Origin: Gongronella butleri | Taxonomy: Eukaryota > Mucoromycota > Mucoromycetes > Mucorales > Cunninghamellaceae | Assembly (NCBI GenBank): GCA_025201375.1 | Contig: JAIWZP010000035.1 | Coordinates: forward strand, 124,001-188,000 | DNA: 64,000 bases | Reading direction: 5' to 3' | Program-made: the position numbers and the translations under genes | Notes under the pieces: generated by a model | Told to the model about the DNA's origin: nothing | What the model saw: only the letters and a program-made list of their open reading frames with translations | Databases searched by the model: none | Shown here: positions 21,578-33,819 of the stretch, one piece after another | How positions within the stretch are numbered: the stretch's first letter is position 1 | How the letters are laid out: every line of letters begins with the position of its first letter

Positions 21578-23196
21578 ATGAAACATCATCACCATCGACA
21601 CGCGTCGACGAGCACCTCACCTCAGTATCAGCCCAAAGATTACTATCCGCTACATCGCTCGGTGACAGATGATCACGAGGATCGGCATGCCAAGCACCAT
21701 GATAAAAAGTCACCCATTACGCGCTTTGTCACCAAATTGCTAGGCTTGCCGCATCATCGACATCATCACCATCGTCACCACGATCAAGAGCACCCTCACC
21801 ATCATCACCGCGGCAGAGCGACACGTCACAAGACGGAATCAACAACGTCCATCACATTTTCATCCGTGTTCCACTTTCACCACCGCGAAAAGGCAGAGTC
21901 ATGCAGCTCCACGTCGTCATCCACATCTGGCGACGACCTAAACCAAAGCACTAGCACGACAACCATGCTGACACGCAGCAGCAATACGCCACCATCGGAT
22001 GACGACGACGACGATGACGACGACGACGATGACGACGAAAATGTGCAAGTGTCTGCCTTGCCACAGGGCTTGAACGGGAAAGAGCAGCAAGGTGGCGTCG
22101 CGCTGATCTCGCCATCATGCGCCGACGACAAGGAGGCGTGGTTGGCGTCAAAAAAGGAACCGGTCGCGGCCGATGCCCCATTATCGTCGCCGGCAATCGA
22201 TGCTTTAGTCATTGCGAGCCAGCTGCCTGTCAAACGCTCCATTCAATTTGTGACCAATGAGTTTGATCAGCTCACTCCCATCCAGCTGATCGGCCGTTCG
22301 CCACACGTCCACTCACTCTTGTCATGTTTCCTCGCCGAACAAGTAAAAAAAAAAAAAAAAAAAAACACAAAACGAAGATTGCGGCACGCACCCAGTGTAG
22401 TGGGATTAGCTGGCGCCATGTTTTTATGCATATTTCTCACTCGATTTAATTGCCTTGTTTAGCTTCGCCCCTATTTGCCACGGCGCCACCGCCTGGCATC
22501 GACATGGCAATTGTGTTACAGCCTCAATGGCCATGGAGCAAGCCTGTCGACCCTGTACCGCCTAGCCGAGCGCTCTGGCCCTTGCATTCTGCTTCTCAGA
22601 GACGACGAGGACCAGGTAAAAAAAAAAAAAAGCAAAGAGACGACAGGGAGGAAGCGCAAAAAGGGGCCGGATCTTCAACGCATCGCTTTTTTTTTTAATG
22701 CTTCAGGTCTTTGGTGCATTTTTGAATGAGTCCATTCAAGCAGATTTATCCTATTATGGGACGGGAGAATGGTATGGTTTACGAATCCGAGGCTTTTACT
22801 GCATGTTTGCTGCGTTCCAGGTGACCTGACGCGCTTTCTTTTTTTTTTTTTTTTCTGTACGCGCGCAGCTTTCTATGGAAGGTTCCCAGTCAGCCGGCCC
22901 AGCAGCATGACAACAATCATCCTGGTGGCCATGCGGCGGCGAATGACGCGCATCATCATGCACATCCGACGCCAAAAATCAAAGTGTACCCGTGGACGGG
23001 CAAGAATGAGTACATGATCTACTCAACCATCGATTGCATTGCACTTGGCGGTGGCCACGGCCGCTTTGGCCTCTGGCTGAATCAGGATCTCGAAAAGGGC
23101 CACTCGGAGCCATGCGCCACCTTTGACAATGAGTGCCTCTCCCTGCATCCGCATTTCACCTGCCTTGATTTGGAAATTTGGTCATTCCTGCATTAA
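21578..23196 (+). CDS. TLDc-domain protein (OXR1/NCOA7-like)
   Basis: Four exons (21578..22342, 22463..22615, 22707..22771, 22869..23196) encode 436 aa. The N-terminal 200 residues are disordered: extremely His-rich (HHRHHHHRHH-type runs), a Ser/Thr-rich tract and an Asp run of about 13. The TLDc domain follows, with LIGRSPHVHSLLSCFLAEQ, WQLCYSLNGHGASLSTLYRL, CILLLRDDEDQVFGAFLNE, YYGTGECFLWKVPS, VYPWTGKNEYM, IALGGGHGRFGLWLNQDLEKG and a closing DLEIWSF. The third intron (22772..22868) is fixed by the family motif GTGECFLW spanning the junction. A His/Asn-rich loop interrupts the domain before VYPWTG. TLDc proteins are linked to oxidative-stress resistance and, through work on OXR1/Rtc5, to V-ATPase regulation. 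A role here is inferred only. Confidence 0.85.
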
Positions 23197-23985
23197 TTTT
23201 TTTTATCTCTCTTTTGCCTGTATATCCTTTGTATCCTTGCCCCTCGAAGCGTTTGAATTAAATCGTCACTAAGCACTTGGAACGCGTCGCGCATCAAAGG
23301 GGGGGAAAAGAAGGGGAAAATGGCCTACATTACGCCCATCTGAGCCCATGCATCCCCTGGTTTGTGTCAAATAAAGAAAAAAAAAGTCGCGTTGCAACGC
23401 GCTTTCTTTTTTGTTGTTTTATACGACGAGCAAAAGTGATGTCACGTATGGGATCGGAGTGTGAGCCTATTATTTTACCACGGCATTTGTGCTGTGGGGA
23501 GGCAAATCCCAAACCTTATTACTTTTGCAAATGACAAATACGCATGCATTGGCGGCCCCGGTAGCACAAAAGCCCGACAGGCCAAAAGACAGGCTGACAA
23601 GGGGGGGGACATATCATTGCTCAAACGATGGCTTATTCTTGCCACTGGGTGCCCAAATGCCTTTTGTACACTTGGCGAATGACTTTGATGATGGAAAAAA
23701 AAAAAAAAAAAAGATGGGCGTCGGGCCTCTGGGCCCACTGGGGCCAAAAGAAGAAAACACCATTGGCTGATGCTCCGATCTCTGTGACTCAAATCAAAAA
23801 AGAGCGGGGCCATGTGAATCAACGTCAAAAAAAAAAAAAAAAAAAAAAAGCGGGTGCCTATTCAAAAAGCCGGGACAGCGATTTCTCCACACGTTTTTTT
23901 TGTTTCTTTGTTGCTTTTTTTTTCTTTCTTGCGTTACCTTTTCTCTCCCCTCTCTCTCCCCACTCTTTGTTTTTCTTTTTTTGTT
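23197..23985. other. Intergenic region between TLDc gene and ETF-QO
   Basis: No gene recognised. Contains long A-runs (about 23695-23712 and 23827-23849) followed by a strongly pyrimidine-rich stretch from 23895 to 23985 immediately before the ETF-QO start codon, which looks like a fungal core promoter. Confidence 0.4.
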
Positions 23986-26275
23986 ATGTTCCGCAGCACG
24001 CAACGACTTTTTACGCGCCAGGCGATGGCGGCGGCGGCCTCTTCGATGCGAGTTGCAGGCACACGCGCTGTGACGCGGCCTTCCGCGGCGATGGCGACGT
24101 CTGGGCTGCGTTTGTTCTCGACGAGCGAGGTGCAGCGTCTTTGGGTGCCTTTTGACCGCGAGCAGCTTGCGGAGGATGATCCTCGACGCGGCGAGGTGTT
24201 TGAGGACGAGACGGATGTGGTGATTGTGGGTGGCGGGCCATCTGGGCTTGCTGCTGCGATCCGCTTGAAGCAATTGGCCAACGAGGCGGACAAGGACATC
24301 CGTGTGATGCTTGTGGAAAAGGGCGGCGAGGTTGGTGCGCATATTCTGTCTGGCGCCGTGCTCGAGCCACGCGCGCTCAACGAGCTGATTCCCGATTGGA
24401 AGGAAAAGGGCGCGCCTCTCAACACGCCCGTCACACACGACAGCATGAAGCTGCTCACCAAGAACATGGCCATCCCCCTCCCGCATCCGCCTCAGATGAA
24501 CAACAAGGGCAATTACATCGTCTCCCTCAGCCAATTCGTCCGATGGCTCGGCGAACAGGCCGAAGAACTCGGCGTCGAAATCTACCCCGGCTTTGCCGCC
24601 TCCGAGGTCCTCTACAATGACGATGGCAGTGTCCGTGGCGTCGCTCTCAACGACGTTGGCCTCGACAAGAACTTTGAGCCAAAGGTACAAAAAATAGAGA
24701 AAAAAGAAAAACAAAAAGAGACAAGCAAAAAAAAACAAGAAAAAACTGAAAAAAAAGCGCGTTGTTGACCCATTTATTTTTTCATTTGACAGGACATGTA
24801 CGAGCGCGGCATGCACGTCAATGCCAAGGTGACGTTGTTTGCCGAGGGCTGCCACGGTTCGTTGACCAAGACGTTGATGAACAAGTTTGATTTGCGCAAG
24901 GACAGCGATCCCCAGCAATACGGCATTGGTCTCAAGGAGGTGTGGGAGATTTCCCCTGAAAAGCACGTCCCGGGCTCCGTCACCCATACCATTGGCTGGC
25001 CCGCAGACAACCAAACCTATTGCGGTAGCTTCATCTACCACTTGGAGCCCGAAAAGAACCTCGTTGCCCTTGGTTTGGTCGTCGGATTGGACTATCAAAA
25101 CCCTTACATGAGCCCCTACAAGGAATTCCAGGTAATAAGAAGAAAGAGGGGCCGTTGGGGCAAATGGAGACCGTGGGAAAAATCATGCAAAAAAGTCGCA
25201 AAATCCAAAAAAAAAAAAGAGGTTGCACGCGCGCTCAATTCTTCGCTTTTTTTTCGTGTCTTAGCGCTTCAAGCACCACCCAATGGTCAAGGAGCTGCTT
25301 GAGGGTGGTCAATGCATTGCTTATGGTGCGCGTGCGCTCAACGAGGGTGGCTACCAATCGATTCCCAAGCTTGTGTTCCCTGGTGGTGCCCTGATTGGGT
25401 GCACGGCCGGCTTTTTGAATGTGCCCAAGATCAAGGGTACGCACACGGCCATGAAGTCCGGCATGCTCGCGGCTGAGGCCGCCTTTGACAAGCTGGCGAC
25501 GGATGAAGACCTCCAGGGCGTCGTCCTTGACAATTACGAGACCAAGATTCAGGACTCGTGGGTGTACCAGGAACTGTACGAGGTGCGCAATTGCAAGCCC
25601 TCGTTCAACACCGCTCTCGGCAACTTCGGTGGCATCCTCTACTCGGGTATCGAGACCCTGTTCCTCAAGGGTCGCGAACCGTGGACCCTCCGCCATAAGC
25701 ACGCCGACCACCAGACCCTCAAGCCCGCCGCCGAATGCACCCCCATCGACTACCCCAAGCCCGACGGCGTCATCTCCTTTGACTTGCTCACAAACGTCTC
25801 GCGCACAGGCACAAACCACGCCGAAGACCAGCCTGTCCACTTGCGCCTCCGTGACAAGGACGTCCCCGTCGAGCAAAACCTCAAGATCTACGACGGCCCC
25901 GAGGGCCGCTTCTGCCCTGGTATGTGCAAAAGAGAGAGAAAGAGAGAAAAAAAAAGAGGGAAAAAAAAGAGGGAAAAAAAAAGGAAAAAAAAAAGAGAGA
26001 AAAACGCGAGATGCGATTGCTTATTCTCTTTATTTTGACAGCCGGCGTTTACGAATTCGTCGACGACGAGGCCAACCCCGGCGAGAAGCGTCTCCAGATC
26101 AACTCTCAAAACTGCATTCACTGCAAGACATGCGACATCAAGGACCCGTCGCAAAACATCGATTGGACCGTGCCAGAGGGTGGCGGTGGCCCTGCTGTAA
26201 GTGCAATTGACGCGCAACAAAACCAAAACCTTGCTAATTCGCTCGTTTTTCTTTCGATAGTACACCTGGACCTAA
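23986..26275 (+). CDS. ETFDH: Electron transfer flavoprotein-ubiquinone oxidoreductase, mitochondrial
   Basis: Five exons (23986..24684, 24793..25131, 25265..25919, 26042..26196, 26261..26275) give 620 aa, the usual family length. The first 50 residues are a Arg/Ser/Ala-rich mitochondrial presequence. An FAD Rossmann motif is present ([19 protein letters not shown]). It continues through [12 protein letters not shown], the membrane/ubiquinone-binding region, [19 protein letters not shown] sequence, [19 protein letters not shown] and [15 protein letters not shown]. The C-terminus has the 4Fe-4S cluster cysteines: FCPAGVYEF and [21 protein letters not shown]. The enzyme passes electrons from ETF (fatty acid and amino acid oxidation) to ubiquinone in the inner membrane. 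The last exon is only 15 nt (YTWT and stop); intron 4 is almost entirely purine with GAGAAAAA repeats. Confidence 0.95.
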
Positions 26276-28068
26276 ATCAGGCGCAGTCGCAATGTAAAAA
26301 AATAATAAAAAGAACCACCATTTTGATACACAATTGTTTGTCAATTGATTCTTCGTGAAGGATTGAGCACGCATATGCATGCACCAATGTGAAACGCAGT
26401 CTGTGTGCTTTCTCATTTGCTCGATGCGCGGCCAAATTCGTCTACAGCCGCCCTGAAAAGCGACTCATTTGTGTGAATGGTTGCGTTATTCCCAATCTCC
26501 CGCGACGGTGGCGTCCCAGGGCATTGTTACAGAACGCGTTCGAACCAGACGAGCGATTTGCATGGCAGTGCACCGCGCGGTGCCTGTCAGCCAACTGTTT
26601 CGGTCATAATTTTGGGCAATTTTGGGCAATTGTGATGTTTTAGAGAAAAAAAAAGCCTTGAACGTGCACAACACAGCGAGTCCTTCTGCGCATGACGCAT
26701 GATTTTGCTCAATTCCGTTGTTGATATGATCCTGGATCACAATGGGGACGTGTCAATGCGAGAAAAAGCGCGTCAGGGACGCGCAATCATGAAAAATGAC
26801 GGCTATTTTAAAGTCGTGGAGCGTTGGACGCGGTACAAGTCCTCCCATGGGTGCTCACGTACGCGCATGGCCATCCGCTCGCATCGGGTGCCAGAGGCTA
26901 ATGACCCAAACCTTGCTCATTCAGCAAAAATTCACTAAATTAGGCTTTAGCTCATTGGCGGGCCGCGAGGTTGCTTTGTAACCCCGAAACGCGTCCCAGT
27001 GTGAAGCGGCAACCCACAAAACCCGAGTGGGACTCAATTTGTAGCCTTCAAAAAGCCATTGAAGCACGCTGCATAAAAAGCAAGAAACGACCTGGACGAG
27101 CTTAAAAACCAAATTCGAAAATCGCAGTCCTCAGAATTGCGCCAAACTTGCACAAATGTGAGGTCTGAGGGAGAAACGGCGGAAAATGCCAAAAGAGAAC
27201 GTGGTCCATCTTCTCGTTATCGAGTAATGAGCTATTTTATCGTTTTCTTTACGAGCAAATTACATGATACAAACACGTTCTAGAGCCGCGCTGACGCGTT
27301 CATCGGCAAGAAATGCCTCTCGCGCATCAATGGTGAGCTGGCGAAAAGCGTCTACCACGGGTGCAGCGCGAGAATTCGCAAGTTGAAAAATCGCTAAAAC
27401 CGTGGACTCACTTTGCCACGCACAGCGCCAGCGTTATCAAAGCATTTCTTATGATCACCAGCGCAAGGACGTCCGCCAGAATGTTGTCATTCGGGTGATG
27501 CTGCTTTCGAGTCTCTGAACTTAATTTCCGTCGCGCCACACGGGTTTTAGAACAAGCATCAAATGGCATGTAATTGGGTTTAGCTCAAAAGTGCGCTAGT
27601 AAACCCCAGAATTTTCTTTGATTCTTCACGGTTCTATAGACGCGTTTACATGGTGGGCCATCTGGCGCAGTGATCGGAGCGACTTGAATTCTAGATTTTT
27701 CAATGGTCGAGGGGACCCCTGGCGATTTTGGCGATTTTTGTTTTGCGCGACTGCTCGCGAACAAGCCAGCGCTGTGTCTTGAAAAATGGCTCATTCGCAC
27801 CGGACAAGCAAACTTTTTCAAATGTATCGACTTTGAGACTCATAAACCACAACCTTTGGTACCATTTTTGCGATTTTCTTGATTTACCCTGTTGCCTCTC
27901 GTCTGAGCATTCAGGCACGCAATGCGATACTCGCTTTTTTTTCTTTGGCAGGGTGTGTGATCAGGTGGCAACCTGAGTTGGTGTCACAAGCCAGCGGGGT
28001 GGCCAAGGATGGGCGAGGATCGGGGAGTGAGATTGCTTTTTCGCTCTTTTATTTTTTCTTACGGCGCC
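26276..28068. other. Gene-poor intergenic region, 1.8 kb
   Basis: No open frame longer than about 85 codons, no domain and no splicing pattern that joins frames. No similarity was noticed to repeat blocks A/B. It contains the 3' end of ETF-QO and presumably the promoter of the gene at 28069. Confidence 0.5.
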
Positions 28069-29248
28069 ATGACCAATTTGCTCCAGTCGCCTCCTCTAGT
28101 GATACTCGGCCAGGCGGATATTGGCCAAGGTAGGGCTTTGGGCGCGGCGGAAGGCGTTTCTTATAAAGGTAAACCTCGCTTTTTATAGTGCGTCAATACC
28201 AGGACGACCCGTTTACGCTAAAAGCATGGCCAAAAAAGACGGTGTTTGCGACGACTATGCTCGAGCACCTGTGTGCGTTGGAATTGTTGCTTCTCCGAGT
28301 CCAGCGGCTTCAAACATGGCGCATGGATGATCAGGTACCTTGCAATTTTGTACTAAAACGTCGATGATGCGCTGACAAGACCATTATAGAGTCTCATTCA
28401 GCAAGTGGGCAGCGCACAAAGAGCCATCCAATCCGCGTGGCACGAAGCAGGGACCCGCGAAATCACAGAGATCAAGGTGCGCACACAAATGAGAAATGAC
28501 GCGTCGACTAAAATAAGACTGACGCGTCTCGCTCCTTCCCCCCTTTTTTGCCAGAGACAATTACAAGAATGGTGCGCTTATGACCTCTATCCACTTGCTG
28601 TTGCATCACTTGGTTATGATGACACGGACGCGGAGGTGCCTCGCAATCGCAACGACACGTCCATTCAAGGCAAGTCGTACCAAAGGGCGCGTGGCAAAGG
28701 ATGACGCGCCGCTCATTTTCTTTTTTTTTTAATTTTTAATATTTTCAGCTCACTATCATCAGATGTCCATGCTCTCTCAGACACTCGCCACATGTCAATG
28801 CTTGCTAAAGACCATTTCATGCGGACTTGGCGCCAAACGTGTCTCCTATCACCTGGCGTCGCTCCATGTAAGATAAAAGGAGATGGATGAAGCGGTTTGT
28901 TGCTTTTTTCATCTTTGCTACATATGTTCTCTGCAGCATTGCCTTATTATGGGGCGACAAGCGAGCTTTGTCGGCTACAAAAATCGAATTGAGCAGCGAT
29001 TTGCGGAAATCACGGGCACGCAGGACGACACCTTGGACGCCGAGCAACAGGCATGGTAAGAAGATCATGTAAAGAAAAAAAAAAGCGGATTGACGCGTAA
29101 TTCTTTGATTTTTGGGCTTAGGGTGCGGTCTCTCGCGGAAGATGTGCAGGCGAGGATCCTTCAAATGTCAGTCAAGGACCAGTATGAGCCATTGCGCGGC
29201 TGCTCATCGTTGTTTGACGTGATGAAGACCACGACAAACACGGCATAA
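28069..29248 (+). CDS. Protein of unknown function, 257 aa, with a GC-AG intron
   Basis: Seven exons (28069..28129, 28189..28334, 28390..28476, 28555..28669, 28749..28867, 28937..29055, 29122..29248) splice in one frame to 257 aa starting MTNLLQSPP and ending TTTNTA. I do not recognise the family. The sequence is helix-rich and soluble-looking (LCALELLLLRVQRLQTWR; LQEWCAYDLYPLAVASLGY; LSQTLATCQCLLKTISCGLG), with no signal peptide or membrane span. Intron 4 (28670..28748) uses a GCAAGT donor: using the nearby GT instead puts the next exons in a frame with a stop, so the GC donor is required to keep the open frame. Phase is preserved across all six junctions, which makes a real gene likely. Confidence 0.65.
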
Positions 29249-29418
29249 AAGAAGAAAAATCAAATAAAATCCCCTTTTTGGTGTAATGTCGGCAATTGAA
29301 TATTTCCAGGGGCGGGTGGATCCCGCCGCCCTCCCTACAAAAAGAATTTCGGCCTCCTATTTTTTTTTATTTTTTGACGGCTTCTTCCCATCTCTTCTCA
29401 CTTTTTTTTTTTTCCATA

Positions 29419-31122
29419 ATGCCCTTGGCCTCCTCGCACAGGCGGAACCTGCTGGTCATTGTGCTGGTCACGCTGCTTTTGATCTTTGCGTACAACCACC
29501 ATGCGTCCAACGACCTCTCCGAGGACTATGATCAGCAGCACGTGCTTTCTCGTTTCAAAGACGACACGGCGCTCAAACAGACCAGCTTCCAGATGAACCC
29601 ACCGCGCGCCTCGGCCTGCGAGGGCGTGGACATTGACTGGCTGTAAGTGGTTTGTGCTTCCAATTGTGCCCAATGGCTTCATTTTTTTTCTTTTAGGGCG
29701 ACGGAGCGCACGTATTGGGATGGACGAACCATCAAGGCGATGTTTTTGCAATCGGATGGCAATTTCACGACGAATCATGTGCTTTTAACCGAGGGGATGG
29801 CGACATGCGTGGTGGTGTTGCTTGGGCCGAGCCCCGCGACCAATGTGATCCGGCCCGAGAACCACCTGGGCCCAACAGACAGCGTGATGCTGCAAGCCGT
29901 GGGCAACACGACCATTATTTCGATCGAATTGCAACAACACCGGCGTCAGCCCAATGCTTATTTTGCCTCGGTCCACTTTGCACAGGCAGATCAATACATT
30001 CTGCGCGGCAGCGTCGAATTCCGCTCGTATTTCTGGGAGCAGCCCATCTATCACTGGTACAAGCCCGTCGCCTTCAATTCCGTCAACATGGCCATGGTCA
30101 AGTCCCTCTACAAGCTGCCTCAGGATGCCTGCGATGCGCGCAATCCCGACCACTGGCAGGGCGCGTGGATGAACAAAACCACCTTCCAGACAGCTTATCC
30201 GCTCGATTTTTATGGCATGTTTGGCCCTATTCAAGAGGACCACGCCGAATTCGACCGCCTCTTTGTCCCTGACAACTGCCGCTTCGATTACATCAGCTAT
30301 GGCCAGGCCGCACAGTGCCTCAGGGACCAAGTCATCCATGTCTGGGACGACGGAAACATCCGCAGGTAAGAAAAACAGGGAAAAAAATTAAACAAAAAAG
30401 CAAAAAAAGAGCACAAAAGAGCATCTTCCTCATACTCCTTTTTTTTTTTTTTTTTTTTTTTTTTGCTTTTTAGGAATCTCAAGAGCTTCGAGTCTGCGAA
30501 TCGATGGTGCAAGGACAACAAGACGGCCGAGTGCTGGTGCAATGACGAAAACGACGACATTAAAGGGTTCCCATGGCTGCAGGATTCGACGACGCCGCTG
30601 ACAATCAACAAGACGTGGCATGCAAACACACGCATCTTCTACCACGACCTGCAGTCCATCACGGTGTCGTCGTACAAGCCTGCTATGCAGAAGCAAATCG
30701 CCGCCGTCGCGCCTGCATCGCATGTTTTGCTCGGTGTTGGCAATTATGATGCCGCACTCAATCGCATCGACCCCAAAGAATTCGCTTATGCGTTCGACGC
30801 CATGGTCACCTACCTCGCCGAGAAAGTCTACCCGCATCAGACCATCGTCGTGCGCACACCGCAATACTTTTGCTGCGGCCAGGTCCCATCCACCTCTTGG
30901 AATCTTGGCCGCAATGCTGCATTTGCCCGCGTCGTCAGACACGTCGTCGAGCAAGCCCAAGCAAAGCACGGCAGCCACCGCATCCTATTGTGGGACGTCT
31001 ATCGCCTCGGCATTGAGGAAAACACTTGCGTGAGCCAAGGCGCCGCCTATTCGCGCAAAAACGTCGTCAACGTCGAGAACATCATGCTGTGGAACTTGCT
31101 CTGCCGCCACCGCTCCTCATAA
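29419..31122 (+). CDS. Type II membrane PC-esterase/NXPE-like protein, catalytic motif altered
   Basis: Three exons (29419..29642, 29697..30365, 30474..31122) encode 513 aa. After a short cytoplasmic RR segment, one transmembrane helix (NLLVIVLVTLLLIFAY) would anchor a lumenal domain, as in Golgi glycan-modifying enzymes. The domain begins with an N-terminal beta region and has cysteines and N-glycosylation sequons (NFTT, NTTI, NKTT). The block FDYISYGQAAQCLRDQVIHVWDDGNIRRNLKSF and ending VENIMLWNLLC resembles the PC-esterase (GDSL-like, NXPE/TBL) layout, in which GDSN.RR is usual. Here the nucleophile motif reads WDDGNIRR, without serine. Assignment to the superfamily rests on layout and motif resemblance, not on a search; an inactive or divergent member is the inference. 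Confidence 0.55.
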
Positions 31123-31913
31123 CCTCGTTGATATTTCTCCCTTTTTCTGATTTTTTTCTTGATTTTCTGTATACCTGCTTTCTTTTTTTTTTTTTTTTTT
31201 GCCTTATTTCTCTGTATATGCTCTTTTGACTATTTTAGATGCTTTTTTTTTCTTTTGAAACGCTCCTCTTTTCAACCATACCAATAAAAAGGGCTTTCCT
31301 CGTCTTTCGTCCCCGTGGCGGGCTTGATGCGCGTCGTGCACAGCCAATTTTGACTTATTTTTCTGTTTTTTCTTCACACTGTTGACATAAGCATCGCAAT
31401 CGAGAAACGACACGGTCCGTTTGAAATCTGAAGGCTGCACGCGTTGGCTGATCATGGTGTCGCGGCTAGAATTGGGCATTGCGCGCGCCAGCGCACAAAA
31501 TATGTCATTTCAGATTTATCATATATACGCATTGCGTCAAGACAACACTAGATTTGCACGCTGTGTTGCTGTCCAATTGTGGACATGCCAAGGCGAGGAA
31601 CATCATGCGCAATGCACTTGACGCGCAAAAAGGAATAAAAAATGGCAAATCGCCATTAAATGTACGAAATGGAGCCAAAAACGCGATTTTTAACGCATTC
31701 CATCCGCGCAACACGATTTTTTTTTCATGAATCGAAGCTCAATTCCTGCCAAGAGCCTATGCCCAACCTTCAAATGACATGGTATTGATTTTAGATGGCA
31801 ATTGGATCAAAAAAGGGGCCGTGGACACACACACAAAAGCAAAAAGACAGCGGGCTGGCGGACTTTTTTGCTGTTCTTCCTTGTTTCCTCCTCTTTCTTT
31901 TTTTTCCTTCAAG
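31123..31913. other. Intergenic region upstream of LSM6
   Basis: No gene recognised. T-rich 3' flank of the preceding gene (31140-31260), then AT-rich sequence with no long frame. A pyrimidine-rich tract lies directly before the LSM6 start. Confidence 0.4.
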
Positions 31914-32280
31914 ATGGAAGCACGCAAACGTAGTCCTACCGACTTTTTGAGCTCGGTGCTCGGCAGCAAAGTGGTGGTGCGCCTCAATTCTGGCATTGAC
32001 TACAAGGGTATGACGCGGTCGACACGCGATCCTCGCGGCTAATGGCCATCGTTATCGATTTTTTTTTAATCTAGGCATGCTTGCCTGCTTGGACGGGTAT
32101 ATGAACATCGCGCTGGAAAACACGGAAGAATACGTGGATGGCCAGTTGAAGAACCGATATGGCGATACATTCATTCGCGGCAACAATGGTAAGCGCGAGG
32201 CGCGCGTTGGCTTTCATGGCATTCTAATTTGCTTTTTTTTTTTTGACATAGTGCTGTATATCTCTGCCGACAAGTCGTGA
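31914..32280 (+). CDS. LSM6: U6 snRNA-associated Sm-like protein LSm6
   Basis: Three exons (31914..32007, 32075..32188, 32252..32280) encode 78 aa, the normal length for LSm6. The Sm1 motif is SSVLGSKVVVRLNSGIDYKGMLACLDGYMNIALE and the Sm2 part is FIRGNNVLYISADKS, matching the LSm6 signature (RGNNVLYI). It would be one subunit of the LSm2-8 ring on the 3' end of U6 snRNA in the nucleus and of the LSm1-7 ring in mRNA decapping. Small introns of 60-70 nt; the start is supported by the typical short N-terminal extension. Confidence 0.95.
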
Positions 32281-32658
32281 AAATAAACAATTGATCCAAA
32301 ATACCACTCTTTTTTTTTCTTCCCCTTCCCCAATTCCTTCCAAACGCACGCTTGAAACAGGTGTGGGCTGCCTCCAGTTACAGGCTGATCCATGTAATCA
32401 CGTGCGAAGATCTCTTCATCCCTTCTCTTCCTCCCATTTTCCCTTGTTCCAGGTTTTTTTTTTTTTTGAATGGCCACTGCGGCTGGGCCAAATTCTGCGG
32501 CTGGCGGTCGGCCCCAACGTGACGATTGGGACTGGCCAATCAAAGCCAATTTGAAAACACGTCGCGCAAAAAAATAAAAAAAAGAGGGAGCGCTCCCGAC
32601 CCGTTCCTTTTTCCCTTTTCTTTCCCTCTCTTTTCATTTTTCCACTTGTTTAAACACC
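32281..32658. other. Intergenic gap between LSM6 and the E2 gene
   Basis: 378 bp with T-runs at 32310-32320 and 32455-32467 and a pyrimidine-rich stretch before the E2 ATG. No gene seen. Confidence 0.4.

Positions 32659-33819
<1,161 letters not shown>

Noticed and set aside
23794..25098. Minus-strand open frame of 434 codons
   Set aside because: It is exactly antisense to ETF-QO exons and introns, includes a poly-Phe run from an intron, and shows no domain. Long antisense frames are expected from the codon bias of these exons.
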